Positions 47,521-58,845 of a stretch of 64,000 bases of DNA are shown in pieces. Source of the DNA: Gammaproteobacteria bacterium (GTDB taxonomy: Bacteria > Pseudomonadota > Gammaproteobacteria > HK1); the NCBI GenBank assembly GCA_021773795.1, contig JAJFJT010000032.1, forward strand, positions 1 through 64,000, written 5' to 3'. Both the position numbers and the translations under genes were made by a program. The notes under the pieces were generated by a model, which saw nothing but the letters and a program-made list of their open reading frames with translations, was not told where the DNA came from and ran no database searches. The number at the start of each line of letters is the position of its first letter. The first letter of the stretch is position 1.

Positions 47521-47876
47521 TAATGCTTCAGGATAGAAAGTACATCCTCAAGCTCCACCCGAAGTTGGTGGATAATTTGCTGACTTTGATTGACGTCCAC
47601 CTTGGCCTCTTCTCCGGAAAGGCGTTGGCGCGCGCCACCGATGGTAAAGCCATGTTCATAGAGCAGACTACGGATCTGGCGAATCAGAATGACGTCCTGA
47701 CGCTGGTAATAACGGCGGTTACCCCGTCGCTTAAGAGGTTTTAGCTGCGGGAATTCCTGTTCCCAGTAACGCAACACATGCGGTTTTACCGCGCACAGGT
47801 CGCTAACTTCACCGATGGTGAAATATCGTTTGCCGGGGATAACCGGCAGTTCGCTACCGCTCGAGGGATCCAGCAT
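47520..47876 (-). CDS. MerR family transcriptional regulator (ihfA-linked)
   Basis: This is a 118-residue DNA-binding protein. Seen: the MerR helix-turn-helix [28 protein letters not shown] shortened to its core [20 protein letters not shown] (about 19-38), the wing [20 protein letters not shown], and a short C-terminal coiled coil. No cysteine metal site is present. A MerR gene in this exact place after ihfA is common in gammaproteobacteria. Its start overlaps the ihfA stop by 23 bases, so the two are coupled. Its target genes are unknown. Confidence 0.92.
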   Translation of the reverse strand: MLDPSSGSELPVIPGKRYFTIGEVSDLCAVKPHVLRYWEQEFPQLKPLKRRGNRRYYQRQDVILIRQIRSLLYEHGFTIGGARQRLSGEEAKVDVNQSQQIIHQLRVELEDVLSILKH

Positions 47877-48156
47877 AGGCTTCTACTCGGGTTTTTAGTT
47901 TCCGGCCTGGCCTAAAAGTCACAACCCGACGGGCGGAGATAGGAATCTCTTCGCCAGTTTTGGGATTACGCCCAGGACGCTCATTTTTCTGGCGCAGGTC
48001 AAAATTCCCAAAACCGGAAAGTTTGACCTGATCACCGCTCTCCAACGCAAGCTTCATTTCCTCGAAGAACATTTCCACAAGTTCCTTCGCCTCACGCTTG
48101 TTGAGACCAAGTTCCTCGTAGAGCTTTTCACCCATATCAGCCTTGGTTAACGCCAC
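47854..48156 (-). CDS. ihfA: Integration host factor alpha subunit
   Basis: This DNA-bending protein forms a heterodimer with IhfB. It acts in recombination, replication and activation of sigma-54 promoters, including possibly the one at 59466. The 100 residues match IhfA closely: [26 protein letters not shown] at the start, [30 protein letters not shown] in the beta arm with the intercalating Pro, and [17 protein letters not shown] at the end. It starts one base after the pheT stop. Confidence 0.97.
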   Translation of the reverse strand: MALTKADMGEKLYEELGLNKREAKELVEMFFEEMKLALESGDQVKLSGFGNFDLRQKNERPGRNPKTGEEIPISARRVVTFRPGRKLKTRVEAYAGSLER

Positions 48157-48157
48157 A

Positions 48158-50536
48158 TCAACTCCTCAGCAAGGCACCCAGCTGTTCTTCCAGGGCACAT
48201 ACGATGGCCTTTAGACCACCATCCACTTCTGTATCATCAAGAGTGCGTGATACATCCTGAAAGGTCAAGCCAAGTGCGAGACTTTTTTTCTCTGAATCAA
48301 TACCTTCGCCACGATACACATCAAACAACTCTAAGTTCATCAAGCTCTCTGGAGCGGCCTTTCGAACGCAGGAAAGTACCCTTTCCGCGGAAACATTCTC
48401 ATCCAGACTGATAGCAATATCCCGAGATACGGCGGGATACCTTGAAAGCTCGAGACTACGTGGCAGACGTCCTTTTCCGATTTCTGCCAGCCTCAGTTCA
48501 AAGAGGAAAACTTCACCACCAATTTTCAGCTTGCGTGCAATTTCCGGGTGCAAACCGCCCAACATGCCCACCGTCTGCTCGCCCTTTCGGATCTCAGCAG
48601 ACTGTCCCGGGTGCAAGCCCGGATGGCTTGCCGGGAAAAAGGCATATTCCTCATCACCTCCCCCCAGAAGCAACAATGCTTCAACGTCTCCTTTAAGATC
48701 GTAGAAATCCACCATACGTTCCGAGGACCCCCACTGAAGCGGTTCCAGCGGACCGGCAATAATTCCGCCCAGACGCTTTTCCTGCAGCAAGCTGCCATCG
48801 GCCTGGGGCCGGAATACCAAGCCCGATTCGAATAACCGCACCCGTGGCTGTTGGCGCTTGCGATTATAAGCCAGGGCCTGGAGTAATCCGGGCCAGAGGC
48901 TGGTGCGCATGACCGATAATTCCGTGGAAATCGGATTGGCCAGTGCCAGCGGCTGTAGCTCAGGATCGATGCGGGACTGCAACGCCGGATCTACAAAGCT
49001 GTAGCTGATGGCCTCCTGGTATCCCCGCTCCACCAGCACCTGACGCTGACGCGGCAGACCCACCATTGCCTCATCCCGCGCATCGGAAGCAAAACCGAGG
49101 TTGATACGTGTGCTGGGAATATGGTCATAGCCCACCAGACGCGCGATCTCTTCTATAAGGTCGGCCTCCAGGGCTATATCAAAGCGAAAACTCGGTGCAG
49201 TGACTCGCCACCCGTCCTCCAGCGTTAGCACCTGCATTTCCAACCGCTTGAGGATATCCACCACCTCGGTATCGGCAACCTTTAGTCCTAGCAGCCGCTC
49301 TATGCGCTCGGCACGCAGATGAATAGCAGGACGTTCGGGTAAATAGCGAGGGACACGCTGCTCAATAATTGGACCTGGCTCACCACCAACTATCTCCATT
49401 AGTAAAGCGGTCGCACGCTCCATGGCACGCTCTTGCAACTCGGGGTCCACGCCGCGCTCAAAGCGCAGGGAAGAATCCGTATGCAGACCATAGCTTCGGG
49501 CGACGCCACTAAGCCGCTCCGGGACGAAATAAGCACTTTCAAGAAAAAGTGTACGAGTCCCTACCACCACGCCCGATTGAGCTCCGCCCATGATGCCGGC
49601 CAGTGCCAATGGCCCCGACTCATCGGCAATCACCAGGCTTCCGGCCTGAAGTTCCAGCTCCTGCTCATCCAGCAGTGTGAGCCGCTCGCCTGAAGTAGCA
49701 CGGCGTACATGAATTGCCCCCTCCAAACGATCCAGATCGAAGGCGTGCATGGGCTGACCCAGCTCCAGCATCACATAATTGGTGACATCCACCACCGGAT
49801 GGATGGCCCGCAAGCCACTGCGGCGCAGGCGTTCCTCCATCCATAGCGGGGTCCGGGCCGTGGCATCGATATTGGCAATGACCCGCCCCACATAATGAGG
49901 GCAATCCTCCGGGGCATCCAGATGGACCGGGAAACGGGTAGAAACAGCCTCTTTTACCGCTGACAGGACAGGCCACTCGGCGGTGCAATGGTTTTTTGCA
50001 CCCACCTCGCGGCCGATACCCGCGATGCAAAAACAATCACCCCGGTTGGGCGTAAGATCCACATCAATAGAGACATCATCTAGCTTGAGATATTCACTCA
50101 GCGGGGTACCGGGAACTGCATCATCCGGGAGTTCCAGCAGCCCATCGGCACTATCAGCCAGCCCCAATTCTCGAGCAGAGCACAGCATCCCCGAGGACGC
50201 GACCCCACGCAGCTTAACTGGCTTTAATTTCATGCCATCAGGCATCACCGTGCCCAAGGTTGCCAAGGGGAAACAGCGGCCGTCCCGCACATTATGGGCA
50301 CCACATACCACGCTCTGTGGATCACTACCCGTGTCCAGCTCGACGATACGCAGCTTATCGGCATTGGGATGCGGGCTGAGTGCCGTCACCCGCGCAACGA
50401 TGACACCGTCCAACGAGGGCGCCACAGGCTCCGCACCGTCCACCTCAAGTCCCACGATAGTAAGCTGTGCCAACAGTTCCTCACTGGAAACCGGCGGGTT
50501 AACCCATTCTCGTAACCACTGTTCACTGAATTTCAT
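48158..50536 (-). CDS. pheT: Phenylalanine-tRNA ligase beta subunit
   Basis: This is the large subunit of the alpha2-beta2 synthetase. It provides tRNA binding and editing. The 792 residues match the long proteobacterial form. Seen: an N-terminal EMAP/OB tRNA-binding domain (about 39-150; [22 protein letters not shown]), the B3/B4 editing region ([29 protein letters not shown]), the B5 domain, the catalytic-like core, and a C-terminal FDX-ACB domain ([19 protein letters not shown]). It lies 15 bases after pheS. Confidence 0.97.
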   Translation of the reverse strand: MKFSEQWLREWVNPPVSSEELLAQLTIVGLEVDGAEPVAPSLDGVIVARVTALSPHPNADKLRIVELDTGSDPQSVVCGAHNVRDGRCFPLATLGTVMPDGMKLKPVKLRGVASSGMLCSARELGLADSADGLLELPDDAVPGTPLSEYLKLDDVSIDVDLTPNRGDCFCIAGIGREVGAKNHCTAEWPVLSAVKEAVSTRFPVHLDAPEDCPHYVGRVIANIDATARTPLWMEERLRRSGLRAIHPVVDVTNYVMLELGQPMHAFDLDRLEGAIHVRRATSGERLTLLDEQELELQAGSLVIADESGPLALAGIMGGAQSGVVVGTRTLFLESAYFVPERLSGVARSYGLHTDSSLRFERGVDPELQERAMERATALLMEIVGGEPGPIIEQRVPRYLPERPAIHLRAERIERLLGLKVADTEVVDILKRLEMQVLTLEDGWRVTAPSFRFDIALEADLIEEIARLVGYDHIPSTRINLGFASDARDEAMVGLPRQRQVLVERGYQEAISYSFVDPALQSRIDPELQPLALANPISTELSVMRTSLWPGLLQALAYNRKRQQPRVRLFESGLVFRPQADGSLLQEKRLGGIIAGPLEPLQWGSSERMVDFYDLKGDVEALLLLGGGDEEYAFFPASHPGLHPGQSAEIRKGEQTVGMLGGLHPEIARKLKIGGEVFLFELRLAEIGKGRLPRSLELSRYPAVSRDIAISLDENVSAERVLSCVRKAAPESLMNLELFDVYRGEGIDSEKKSLALGLTFQDVSRTLDDTEVDGGLKAIVCALEEQLGALLRS

Positions 50537-50551
50537 GGCTTGGCCTACAAA

Positions 50552-51584
<1,033 letters not shown>

Positions 51585-51594
51585 TTGGCTAAAG

Positions 51595-51734
51595 GGTACC
51601 TCTAAAAGCTCGAGTTTCCAGGCAAGACAAGGCATGAGTAAAAAAGTTGAGCGCAGCATATGTTTGATATGTAAGCGAAACTTTTTTGCGAGAAACGCCG
51701 TATTGCGACGAAAATTGGGTTTTTAGAGGTGGCC
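51595..51734. mobile_element. MITE-like element family 1, copy 4
   Basis: This is a 140-bp copy with a perfect 4-bp duplication TAAA at 51591-51594 and 51735-51738. It splits the rplT-pheS junction of the translation operon. Its long terminal inverted repeat would be transcribed within the operon mRNA and could fold. Confidence 0.87.
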
Positions 51735-51794
51735 TAAATAGCAGAAGCAATCAAGAGAAAATGCGCCACGGACAGACCGCGGCACGTATCCCGG

Positions 51795-52148
51795 CTAAAG
51801 AGCAGCCTTGGCTTTTTCCACAAGTGCTGCAAAAGCGAGCTGATCATGCACTGCAAGATCGGCCAGGACCTTGCGATCCAGCTCAATACCCGCCTTCAGC
51901 AAGCCATTGATGAAACGGCTATACGACAGACCGCATTCCCGTGCACCTGCATTGATCCGGGCAATCCATAATGCGCGAAACTGGCGCTTGCGTTGGCGAC
52001 GATCGCGATAAGCATACTGGCCAGCACGGATAACGGCCTGCTTGGCAACCCGATATACGCGGCTGCGGGCACCGTAATAACCCTTGGCCTTCTTTAAAAC
52101 TTTTTTGTGACGGGCACGAGCAGTCACCCCACGTTTTACCCTAGGCAT
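51795..52148 (-). CDS. rplT: 50S ribosomal protein L20
   Basis: This early-assembly protein of the large subunit binds 23S rRNA and often represses its own operon. The 117 residues match the family: [20 protein letters not shown], then [29 protein letters not shown] with the basic N-terminal helix, and [19 protein letters not shown]. It follows rpmI by 14 bases. Confidence 0.98.
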   Translation of the reverse strand: MPRVKRGVTARARHKKVLKKAKGYYGARSRVYRVAKQAVIRAGQYAYRDRRQRKRQFRALWIARINAGARECGLSYSRFINGLLKAGIELDRKVLADLAVHDQLAFAALVEKAKAAL

Positions 52149-52162
52149 GATTCATTCTCCTG

Positions 52163-52363
52163 TTAAACGCTGTACGGCAACATGCGCCGTACGGCGGGAG
52201 TATCCGCCTGGGCAACCAATTCTCCGGAACGGAGATGGCGCTTACGCTTGGTGCTTTTCTTGGTAAGGATGTGGCTGGTGTGAGACTGTCCGCGCTTAAA
52301 GCGCCCACTACCCGTCCGTTTGAAGCGCTTGGTAGCGCCACTAAGACTCTTTATTTTAGGCAT
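52163..52363 (-). CDS. rpmI: 50S ribosomal protein L35
   Basis: This is a 66-residue protein of the large subunit. Seen: the family N-terminus [20 protein letters not shown], the basic middle [22 protein letters not shown], and the end [13 protein letters not shown]. It lies between infC and rplT in the standard order. The 118-base infC-rpmI gap contains a stable hairpin (52391-52414). Confidence 0.98.
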   Translation of the reverse strand: MPKIKSLSGATKRFKRTGSGRFKRGQSHTSHILTKKSTKRKRHLRSGELVAQADTPAVRRMLPYSV

Positions 52364-52390
52364 GTCCGTTTCTCTCTCTCGTTAATGGTG

Positions 52391-52414
52391 CCGGCACGGA
52401 TGCCGTGTGGCCGG
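52391..52414 (-). promoter_or_regulatory. Stable hairpin upstream of rpmI
   Basis: On the minus strand CCGG, a three-base bulge, CACGG, loop CAT, CCGTG and CCGG form a two-part stem about 30 bases before the rpmI start. In many bacteria L20 binds RNA structures in this leader. Whether this hairpin is its operator is inference. Confidence 0.4.
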
Positions 52415-52481
52415 AAACCAATAGGGGTTATTCGCAACAATAACTGCTAGCAAGTAACCGGTGACAGGGTAATTTCAACCC

Positions 52482-53006
52482 TTACTTTTTTGGATTTCTG
52501 GGGGCCATTACCATAAACAGCCTCCGTCCTTCCATGTGGGGAAAGTGCTCGACCTTGGCGATTTCATCCAGGTCTGCCTCCACCCGTTTCAATAGCTTGA
52601 TACCCAGCTCCTGGTGGGCCATTTCCCGCCCCCGGAACCACACGGTAACCTTGATTTTGTCACCGTGGCCCAGAAAACGCCGCAGATTTCTGAGTTTGAC
52701 GTTGTAATCGCCAATCTCTGTGCCAGGGCGGAATTTCACTTCCTTAATCTGCACCTGCACCTGCTTCTTGCGTGCCTCCTGGCGCTTTTTATTGAGCTGA
52801 AACTGGAACTTACCAAAATCCATCACCCGGCAAACGGGTGGCTCGGCATTGGGTGAAATCTCTACCAGGTCCACACCCGCCTCAGCGGCCATGGCCAGCG
52901 CCTCTTCCCGGGAAACGATGCCAACCTGCTCCCCATCAATCCCAATCAATCGCAGGTTTTCCGCCTGAATATCTTCATTAAGCCGATTCTTCTTTGATGC
53001 AGCGAT
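52482..53006 (-). CDS. infC: Translation initiation factor IF-3, AUC start codon
   Basis: This factor binds the 30S subunit, checks initiator tRNA pairing and prevents early subunit joining. The protein should be 174 residues, beginning (M)[20 protein letters not shown]. No ATG, GTG or TTG serves this N-terminus. Instead GGAGG is followed after seven bases by ATC at 53004-53006. Rare start codons let IF-3 repress its own translation, as with AUU in Escherichia coli. The first ATG (52949) would delete the conserved N-terminal segment. Seen: [19 protein letters not shown] and [12 protein letters not shown]. The ATC lies two bases after the thrS stop codon. Confidence 0.95.
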   Translation of the reverse strand: MAASKKNRLNEDIQAENLRLIGIDGEQVGIVSREEALAMAAEAGVDLVEISPNAEPPVCRVMDFGKFQFQLNKKRQEARKKQVQVQIKEVKFRPGTEIGDYNVKLRNLRRFLGHGDKIKVTVWFRGREMAHQELGIKLLKRVEADLDEIAKVEHFPHMEGRRLFMVMAPRNPKK

Positions 53007-53008
53007 AC

Positions 53009-54934
53009 CTATTCCTCCAAACGAGAGCGGCCGCGGCGCGCGATATCTTGGGAAAGCTGTTCGGCAAAGGCATCCAGCCCCATGCCGCCCAAGTCCTCCC
53101 CACTTCGCGTGCGTACGGCCACCTGGTAGTTTTCCACTTCCCTATCGCCTACAACCAGTAGGTAGGGAACACGTTGTAATGTGTGCTCGCGGATCTTAAG
53201 GCCGATCTTCTCGTTTCTCAAGTCCGTTTTTACCCTGAAGCCTTGATTCTTCAGGCGATTAGCAATCTCGGTACAATATTCCGCCTGTCCATCGGTGATA
53301 TTCAGCAATACCGCCTGTACCGGTGCCAGCCAGGCTGGAAAACGCCCGGCGTACTCCTCGATTAATACGCCGATAAAACGCTCCAGTGAACCGAGAATGG
53401 CGCGGTGCAACATCACTGGGACCTGACGACTGCCATCCTCAGCCACATACTGCGCGTCGAGGCGTCCGGGCATGGAAAAGTCCACCTGGATAGTGCCGCA
53501 CTGCCAGATCCGGCCAATACTGTCCTTCAGCGAGAAATCCACTTTGGGCCCATAAAAGGCGCCCTCACCCGGTTGCAAAGTCCAATCGAGCCCCTTGCCA
53601 TCAAGGGCCTGCTGCAGTGAGTTCTCCGCTTTATCCCAGATGCCATCTTCGCCAACGCGCTGCTCGGGACGGGTGGAAAGCGCCACCATCACCTCATCAA
53701 AGCCGAAATCCCGATACACCTCGAACACCAGGTCGATGAGGCTCGAAACCTCACCCTGAATCTGATCCTCAGTACAAAAAATATGGGCATCGTCCTGCAC
53801 AAAGGCCATCACCCGCATGAGGCCGTGGAAGGCACCGGAGAGCTCACGACGATGACAGGAGCCAAACTCAGCCATGCGCAAAGGCAATTCCCGGTAGCTG
53901 CGCAGACCCTGGTTAAAAATCTGGATATGACAGGGGCAGTTCATCGGCTTGACCGCGTAGTCGCGATTTTCCGACTCCGTGGTAAACATCATGTCCTGGT
54001 ACTTGTCCCAATGCCCGGAACGCTCCCACAGGGATCGGTCAACGATCATCGGGGTATGCACCTCCTGATAATCATTTTTGCGCAGTATGGTGCGAATGTA
54101 CTGCTCCACTTCCTTGTAGATTATCCAGCCACGGTCATGCCAGAAGGCCATGCCCGGCGCCTCTTCCTGAAAATGAAACAGGTCGAGTTCCTTGCCAATG
54201 CGACGGTGATCACGCTTCTCAGCCTCTTTCAAACGATGGAGATAACCCCGGAGCTGCTTCTTATCGGGCCAGGCGGTGCCATAGAGGCGCTGCAGCATTT
54301 CATTACGGGAATCCCCTCGCCAATAAGCACCCGCCACCTTGGTGAGCTTGAAGGCCTTGAGCAGGCCGGTGCGGGGCACATGGGGGCCACGGCAAAGATC
54401 GATGAAATCGCCTTGGCGATAGAGAGAAATCTCCTCACCGGCGGGAATATCACTAATGAGCTCTGCCTTATAAGCCTCACCCATCCCCGCGAAAAACTCG
54501 ATGGCAGCCTCACGCGACAGGGTCGAACGCACAATGGCGTGATCCGCAGCCACCAGTTCCATCATGCGTTTGTCGATAGCCTCCAAATCCTCCGGCGTAA
54601 AGGGCCGGTCAAAGGCAAAGTCATAATAAAACCCGTTCTCCACCACTGGACCAATGGTGACCTGGGCCTCGGGAAACAACGCCTTCACTGCCTGTGCAAG
54701 CAAGTGGGCAGTGGAATGGCGAATAACCTCAAGCCCCTCAGGGTCGCGGGGAGTGATGATGCGAATTTCCGCGTCGCTATCTACGCGGTAGGAGGCATCC
54801 ACCAGACGCCCGTCCACCATCCCGGCCAAGGTGGCCTTGGCGAGTCCCGGCCCTATGCGGGCCGCAACCTCCAGCACACTGACGGGTTGCTCAAAATCCT
54901 GGACGGAGCCGTCCGGAAGCTTGATAGCTGGCAT
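53009..54934 (-). CDS. thrS: Threonine-tRNA ligase
   Basis: The enzyme charges tRNA-Thr and edits mischarged serine. The 641 residues contain all domains: TGS (about 1-62), the editing domain with [20 protein letters not shown] (HxxxH), the class II core with [21 protein letters not shown], the zinc ligands in [10 protein letters not shown], motif 2 [19 protein letters not shown], motif 3 [15 protein letters not shown], and the anticodon-binding domain. The infC ribosome binding site lies in its last codons. A tRNA-Val gene lies 83 bases upstream of its start on the same strand. Confidence 0.98.
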   Translation of the reverse strand: MPAIKLPDGSVQDFEQPVSVLEVAARIGPGLAKATLAGMVDGRLVDASYRVDSDAEIRIITPRDPEGLEVIRHSTAHLLAQAVKALFPEAQVTIGPVVENGFYYDFAFDRPFTPEDLEAIDKRMMELVAADHAIVRSTLSREAAIEFFAGMGEAYKAELISDIPAGEEISLYRQGDFIDLCRGPHVPRTGLLKAFKLTKVAGAYWRGDSRNEMLQRLYGTAWPDKKQLRGYLHRLKEAEKRDHRRIGKELDLFHFQEEAPGMAFWHDRGWIIYKEVEQYIRTILRKNDYQEVHTPMIVDRSLWERSGHWDKYQDMMFTTESENRDYAVKPMNCPCHIQIFNQGLRSYRELPLRMAEFGSCHRRELSGAFHGLMRVMAFVQDDAHIFCTEDQIQGEVSSLIDLVFEVYRDFGFDEVMVALSTRPEQRVGEDGIWDKAENSLQQALDGKGLDWTLQPGEGAFYGPKVDFSLKDSIGRIWQCGTIQVDFSMPGRLDAQYVAEDGSRQVPVMLHRAILGSLERFIGVLIEEYAGRFPAWLAPVQAVLLNITDGQAEYCTEIANRLKNQGFRVKTDLRNEKIGLKIREHTLQRVPYLLVVGDREVENYQVAVRTRSGEDLGGMGLDAFAEQLSQDIARRGRSRLEE

Positions 54935-55017
54935 GAAGGTAACCTAAAAGGGTGTGGCGGGGACTATTTTCAAGGTACGTCCGCGTGTATCGGAAAATCC
55001 GGAAAGGATGATGATAT

Positions 55018-55092
55018 TGGTAGGCGCGGGCGGGGTCGAACCGCCGACCACTACCATGTCAAGATAGTGCTCTACCACTGAGCTACGCGCCT
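55018..55092 (-). tRNA. tRNA-Val (GAC)
   Basis: A 75-base tRNA with encoded CCA. The acceptor stem AGGCGCG / CGCGCCT pairs fully. The D arm is GCTCAGTGGTAGAGC, the anticodon stem-loop CTATC-TTGACAT-GGTAG gives GAC, and the T arm has GGCGGTTCGACCCCGCC. Confidence 0.96.
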
Positions 55093-55106
55093 ATAAACGG
55101 CGGCAA

Positions 55107-55135
55107 ACGATACAGTGGAGCTAGCCTGGAGGCAA
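55107..55135 (-). promoter_or_regulatory. Sigma-70 promoter of tRNA-Val
   Basis: On the minus strand TTGCCT (55130-55135) and TATCGT (55107-55112) are spaced by 17 bases, and the -10 box lies 14 bases before the tRNA. Because no terminator is evident after the tRNA, transcripts may continue into thrS. Confidence 0.65.
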
Positions 55136-55178
55136 GCGCTTCCCGGCATTGATCTATCGCTGCCGCAAACGAAAAATC

Positions 55179-57218
55179 TCAACCGGGATCCAGCACTGGA
55201 TCGACGCCCAGGTTCAATTCCGAAATACGCTGAATGCGATCGCGTAATTCCGCAGCCTGTTCGAACTCCAGATTTTCGGCGTGACCAAACATCTGCTTCT
55301 CCAATCGTCGCAGCAAGGCCGCCAATTTTGCTGGCTTCATGGCGCGATATTCCACCATTTCATCAGCCACCTGAGAAAATCTCTGCGCACTCCCCTTGTG
55401 ATCGGTACTGGCGGATTCCAGAATATCCACCACTGCCTTGCGGATACCCTGCGGGGTGATCCCGTGGGCCTCGTTATGCGCCAGTTGTTTTTGACGCCGG
55501 CGCTCAGTTTCGTCTATTGCCCGTTGCATGGAACCGGTTATCCGATCCCCATAAAGGATGGCCTTGCCGTTGAGGTTACGCGCGGCGCGACCAATGGTTT
55601 GGATGAGCGCCCGCTCGGAACGCAGAAAACCCTCTTTGTCCGCATCCAGAATAGCCACCAGTGAAACCTCCGGCATATCCAGACCTTCACGCAACAGGTT
55701 GATGCCCACCAATACGTCGAATATACCCAAACGCAGATCACGGATGATCTCCACCCGCTCCACGGTATCGATATCGGAATGGAGGTAACGCACCTTAACC
55801 CCGTGCTCGGCCAGATATTCGCTCAGGTTTTCCGACATGCGCTTGGTCAGCGTGGTGACCAGCACGCGCTCGGACTGTGCTACCCGCAGATTGATTTCTG
55901 ACAGCAAATCATCCACCTGGGTCGAGGCCGGACGCACCGTGATCTCCGGGTCAAGCAGACCCGTGGGACGCACCACTTGCTCCGCCACGGCGCCAGCGTG
56001 TTCCGCCTCATAAACACTTGGCGTAGCCGAAACAAAGATGGTTTGTGGTGAGATCCGCTTAAACTCGTCGAATTTTAGTGGCCGATTATCCAGCGCAGAG
56101 GGCAAGCGAAAGCCATACTGCACCAGCGTCTCCTTGCGCGAGCGATCGCCCTTATACATACCGCCGATCTGCGGCACCGTCACATGACTCTCGTCGATGA
56201 ATATCAGTGCGTTGTCCGGCAGGTAATCAAACAGCGTCGGTGGTGGCTCCCCCGGCGCACGGCCGGAGAGATAACGTGAATAGTTCTCAATTCCCTTGCA
56301 ATACCCCAACTCTCGCATCATCTCCAGGTCAAAGCGGGTGCGCTGCTCCAGCCGCTGTGCCTCCACCAGAAGATTAGCCTCGTAGAGATGGGCTAGCCGC
56401 TCCTTCAGCTCAACCTTAATCTCCTCAACCGCTGCCAATACCTTGGAGCGCGGCGTCACGTAATGGCTTTTGGGGTAGATGGTCAAGCGTGGCAGGCGCT
56501 GCAAGACTTCACCGGTCAGTGGATCGAAGCGAGCAAGGGACTCCACCTCGTCGTCGAATAACTCGATACGCACCGCATCACGCTCAGAATCCGCCGGGTG
56601 TACGTCGATAACCTCTCCTCGCACCCGGTAACAGCCACGCCGCAGCTCCGTATCGTTGCGGGTATACTGCATCTCGGCGAGACGGCGCAGAATGGCACGC
56701 TGATCCGCGCGCTCCCCGCAACTCAGGTGGAGCACCATCTGATGAAAAGATTCGGGGTCACCCAGACCATAAATGGCCGACACCGTCGCCACGATCACAG
56801 TGTCTTTTCGCTCCAGCATGGCTTTGGTGGCGGACAGCCGCATCTGCTCTATCTGCTCATTGATCGCGGCATCCTTCTCTATATACATATCCGAGGCCGG
56901 AACATAGGCTTCTGGCTGGTAATAGTCGTAATAGGAAACAAAATACTCCACCGAGCTATTGGGAAAAAAGGCCCGCATCTCCGCATAAAGCTGGGCTGCC
57001 AGCGTTTTGTTGGGCGCCATCACCAATGCCGGACGCTGCACCGCCTGGATGACGTTGGCCATGGTAAAGGTCTTACCCGAGCCGGTTACGCCCAGCAAAG
57101 TTTGATGGGATAGCCCATCCCGCAGCCCCGCCACCAGCGCGGTGATAGCCTCCGGTTGATCCCCTGCTGGAGAAAAATCGGCCTTGAGGTTAAACAGCGA
57201 ATGTGTGGTGTTTTCCAT
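55179..57218 (-). CDS. uvrB: Excinuclease ABC subunit B
   Basis: This is the helicase-like damage-verification subunit of nucleotide excision repair. The 679 residues contain Walker [16 protein letters not shown] near residue 39, the beta-hairpin region [12 protein letters not shown] with tyrosines, the DEAD-like box [12 protein letters not shown], motif [11 protein letters not shown] and a C-terminal UVR motif ([21 protein letters not shown]) that contacts UvrC. It is divergent from the aminotransferase gene, with 83 bases between the starts. Confidence 0.98.
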   Translation of the reverse strand: MENTTHSLFNLKADFSPAGDQPEAITALVAGLRDGLSHQTLLGVTGSGKTFTMANVIQAVQRPALVMAPNKTLAAQLYAEMRAFFPNSSVEYFVSYYDYYQPEAYVPASDMYIEKDAAINEQIEQMRLSATKAMLERKDTVIVATVSAIYGLGDPESFHQMVLHLSCGERADQRAILRRLAEMQYTRNDTELRRGCYRVRGEVIDVHPADSERDAVRIELFDDEVESLARFDPLTGEVLQRLPRLTIYPKSHYVTPRSKVLAAVEEIKVELKERLAHLYEANLLVEAQRLEQRTRFDLEMMRELGYCKGIENYSRYLSGRAPGEPPPTLFDYLPDNALIFIDESHVTVPQIGGMYKGDRSRKETLVQYGFRLPSALDNRPLKFDEFKRISPQTIFVSATPSVYEAEHAGAVAEQVVRPTGLLDPEITVRPASTQVDDLLSEINLRVAQSERVLVTTLTKRMSENLSEYLAEHGVKVRYLHSDIDTVERVEIIRDLRLGIFDVLVGINLLREGLDMPEVSLVAILDADKEGFLRSERALIQTIGRAARNLNGKAILYGDRITGSMQRAIDETERRRQKQLAHNEAHGITPQGIRKAVVDILESASTDHKGSAQRFSQVADEMVEYRAMKPAKLAALLRRLEKQMFGHAENLEFEQAAELRDRIQRISELNLGVDPVLDPG

Positions 57219-57301
57219 TTAGGGGCTTGCTTGAGTAGAATCGCGGTGCTTCCCTTAAGCTGGAAGCGAAGCCACCATTTTGACATCAGGAGTATGCGAA
57301 A

Positions 57302-58483
57302 GTGAATCTATCCGAGCGCGCCCAGGCAATTAAGCCTTCCCCCACCCTCGCCGTTACCGCCCGTGCCGCGGCACTGCGCGCCGAAGGCAAAGATATTATT
57401 GGCCTTGGTGCCGGGGAGCCGGATTTTGATACCCCGGAGCACATCCGTGAGGCCGGTAAGAAAGCCCTGGATGATGGCTTTACCCGTTACACTGCTGTGG
57501 ATGGCCGGATCGAACTGAAACAGGCGATCATCGCCAAGTTCTCCCGCGACAACGGCCTGGATTACGCACCGGAGCAGATCATCGTCTCCTGTGGCGCCAA
57601 GCACTCCATCTACAACCTCATGCAGGCACTGCTCAATCCGGGCGACGAGGTGCTGATCCCCGCACCCTACTGGGTCTCCTATCCGGATATGAGCCTGCTG
57701 GCCGGTGCCAAGCCCGTCGTCATCGAAGCTGGTATCGAGCAGGGATTCAAGATTACCCCCGCCCAGCTAGAAGCGGCCATCACCCCGCGCAGCCGTCTGT
57801 TATTCCTCAACAGTCCCTCTAACCCCACGGGAGTTTGTTACACCCCCGAGGAAATGGCGGCATTGGGAGAGGTATTGCTAGCGCATCCGAATATCATTAT
57901 CGCCTCGGACGATATCTACGAGCACATCCTGTGGGAAGGCGGCTTCTGCAATATCGTCATGGCCTGCCCGGAGCTTTACGACCGTACCGTCGTCATCAAT
58001 GGCGTGTCCAAGGTCTACGCCATGACTGGCTGGCGCATCGGCTATGCGGCCTGCAATGCTGATCTGGTAAAGGGAATGAAAAAGATTCAGTCCCAAAGCA
58101 CCTCCAATCCCACCACCATGGCTCAATTGGCTACCGAGGCCGCCCTCAACGGTGACCAGAGCTTCGTGGCACCCATGGCAGAGGTCTTCGAAGAACGCCA
58201 CGCCTATGTCCTCAAGCGCCTCAACCAGCTCAAAGGCGTACGTTGTCTGCCGGCCCAGGGCGCCTTCTACGCCTTCCCGGAAATGAGCGAGGCCATCGCT
58301 GCTCTTGACGGTGTGGCCAATGATGTCGCCCTGGCAGAGCATTTCATCGAACACGCAGGCGTTGCCATGGTGCCCGGCTCCGCCTTCGGCGCCGCCGGCT
58401 ACATGCGCATCTCCTACGCTACCAGTATGGATAAGCTGACTACTGCCCTGGACCGTATTGAGAGCGTACTGGGGACCAAGTAA
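57302..58483 (+). CDS. Aspartate aminotransferase, class I-beta type
   Basis: This is a PLP enzyme that exchanges amino groups between aspartate and 2-oxoglutarate; relatives also act on prephenate. The 393 residues match the Thermus/Rhizobium-type AspAT rather than the enterobacterial AspC. Seen: LGAGEPDFDTPEHI, TRYTAVDGRIELKQAI, SNPTGVCYTPEEM, ASDDIYEHILW and the Schiff-base lysine in NGVSKVYAMTGWRIGYA. The start is GTG at 57302, with AGGAG nine bases upstream. An ATG between them is out of frame. A tRNA-Asn gene follows. Confidence 0.93.
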   Translation: MNLSERAQAIKPSPTLAVTARAAALRAEGKDIIGLGAGEPDFDTPEHIREAGKKALDDGFTRYTAVDGRIELKQAIIAKFSRDNGLDYAPEQIIVSCGAKHSIYNLMQALLNPGDEVLIPAPYWVSYPDMSLLAGAKPVVIEAGIEQGFKITPAQLEAAITPRSRLLFLNSPSNPTGVCYTPEEMAALGEVLLAHPNIIIASDDIYEHILWEGGFCNIVMACPELYDRTVVINGVSKVYAMTGWRIGYAACNADLVKGMKKIQSQSTSNPTTMAQLATEAALNGDQSFVAPMAEVFEERHAYVLKRLNQLKGVRCLPAQGAFYAFPEMSEAIAALDGVANDVALAEHFIEHAGVAMVPGSAFGAAGYMRISYATSMDKLTTALDRIESVLGTK

Positions 58484-58498
58484 GCGGATAACAGCCAT

Positions 58499-58548
58499 CG
58501 GGAATGGGAGACCGCGAAACAAGCGCTCATGGCGGTTGACCATTCCCG
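58499..58548 (+). other. Inverted repeat after aminotransferase gene, overlapping tRNA-Asn promoter
   Basis: CGGGAATGG (58499-58507) pairs with CCATTCCCG (58540-58548) around a 32-base loop. No T-run follows, so this is not a standard terminator. The right arm overlaps the -35 box of the tRNA-Asn promoter. Confidence 0.5.
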
Positions 58549-58564
58549 ACCACCGCAATAACAT
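58536..58564 (+). promoter_or_regulatory. Sigma-70 promoter of tRNA-Asn
   Basis: TTGACC (58536-58541) and TAACAT (58559-58564) are spaced by 17 bases. The -10 box ends 14 bases before the tRNA. Confidence 0.75.
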
Positions 58565-58578
58565 ACGCGCCCTGCAAT

Positions 58579-58654
58579 TCCCCTGTAGCTCAGTTGGTAG
58601 AGCGGGTGACTGTTAATCACTAGGTCGGCGGTTCGAGCCCGTCCGGGGGAGCCA
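58579..58654 (+). tRNA. tRNA-Asn (GTT)
   Basis: A 76-base tRNA with encoded CCA. The acceptor stem TCCCCTG / CGGGGGA contains one T-G pair. The D arm is GCTCAGTTGGTAGAGC, the anticodon loop CTGTTAA gives GTT, and the T arm includes GGTTCGAGCCC. Confidence 0.96.
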
Positions 58655-58787
58655 TATTCCGTAACAACATTAGCACTCAACCGTTCCCCCTTACCCTGCT
58701 TTATGGGAAAAAGCTTGAGTCTTTGGAGGCACCACTACTTGAGAGGCCTGCGCGACTAATTGGGTGTGGACGCGAGGTAACTTGGGT

Positions 58788-58817
58788 ACAAAACAAAAGT
58801 CCCGCACTGAGGGGGGA
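58788..58817 (-). terminator. Rho-independent terminator of the PEP-CTERM gene
   Basis: On the minus strand AGTCCC and GGGACT form a stem, followed by TTTTGTTTT. It lies 29 bases after the stop of the PEP-CTERM gene. The rest of the gap to tRNA-Asn (58655-58787) shows nothing recognisable. Confidence 0.75.
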
Positions 58818-58845
58818 CTGTAGTCAGGTAGATAACTTAGGCTGG

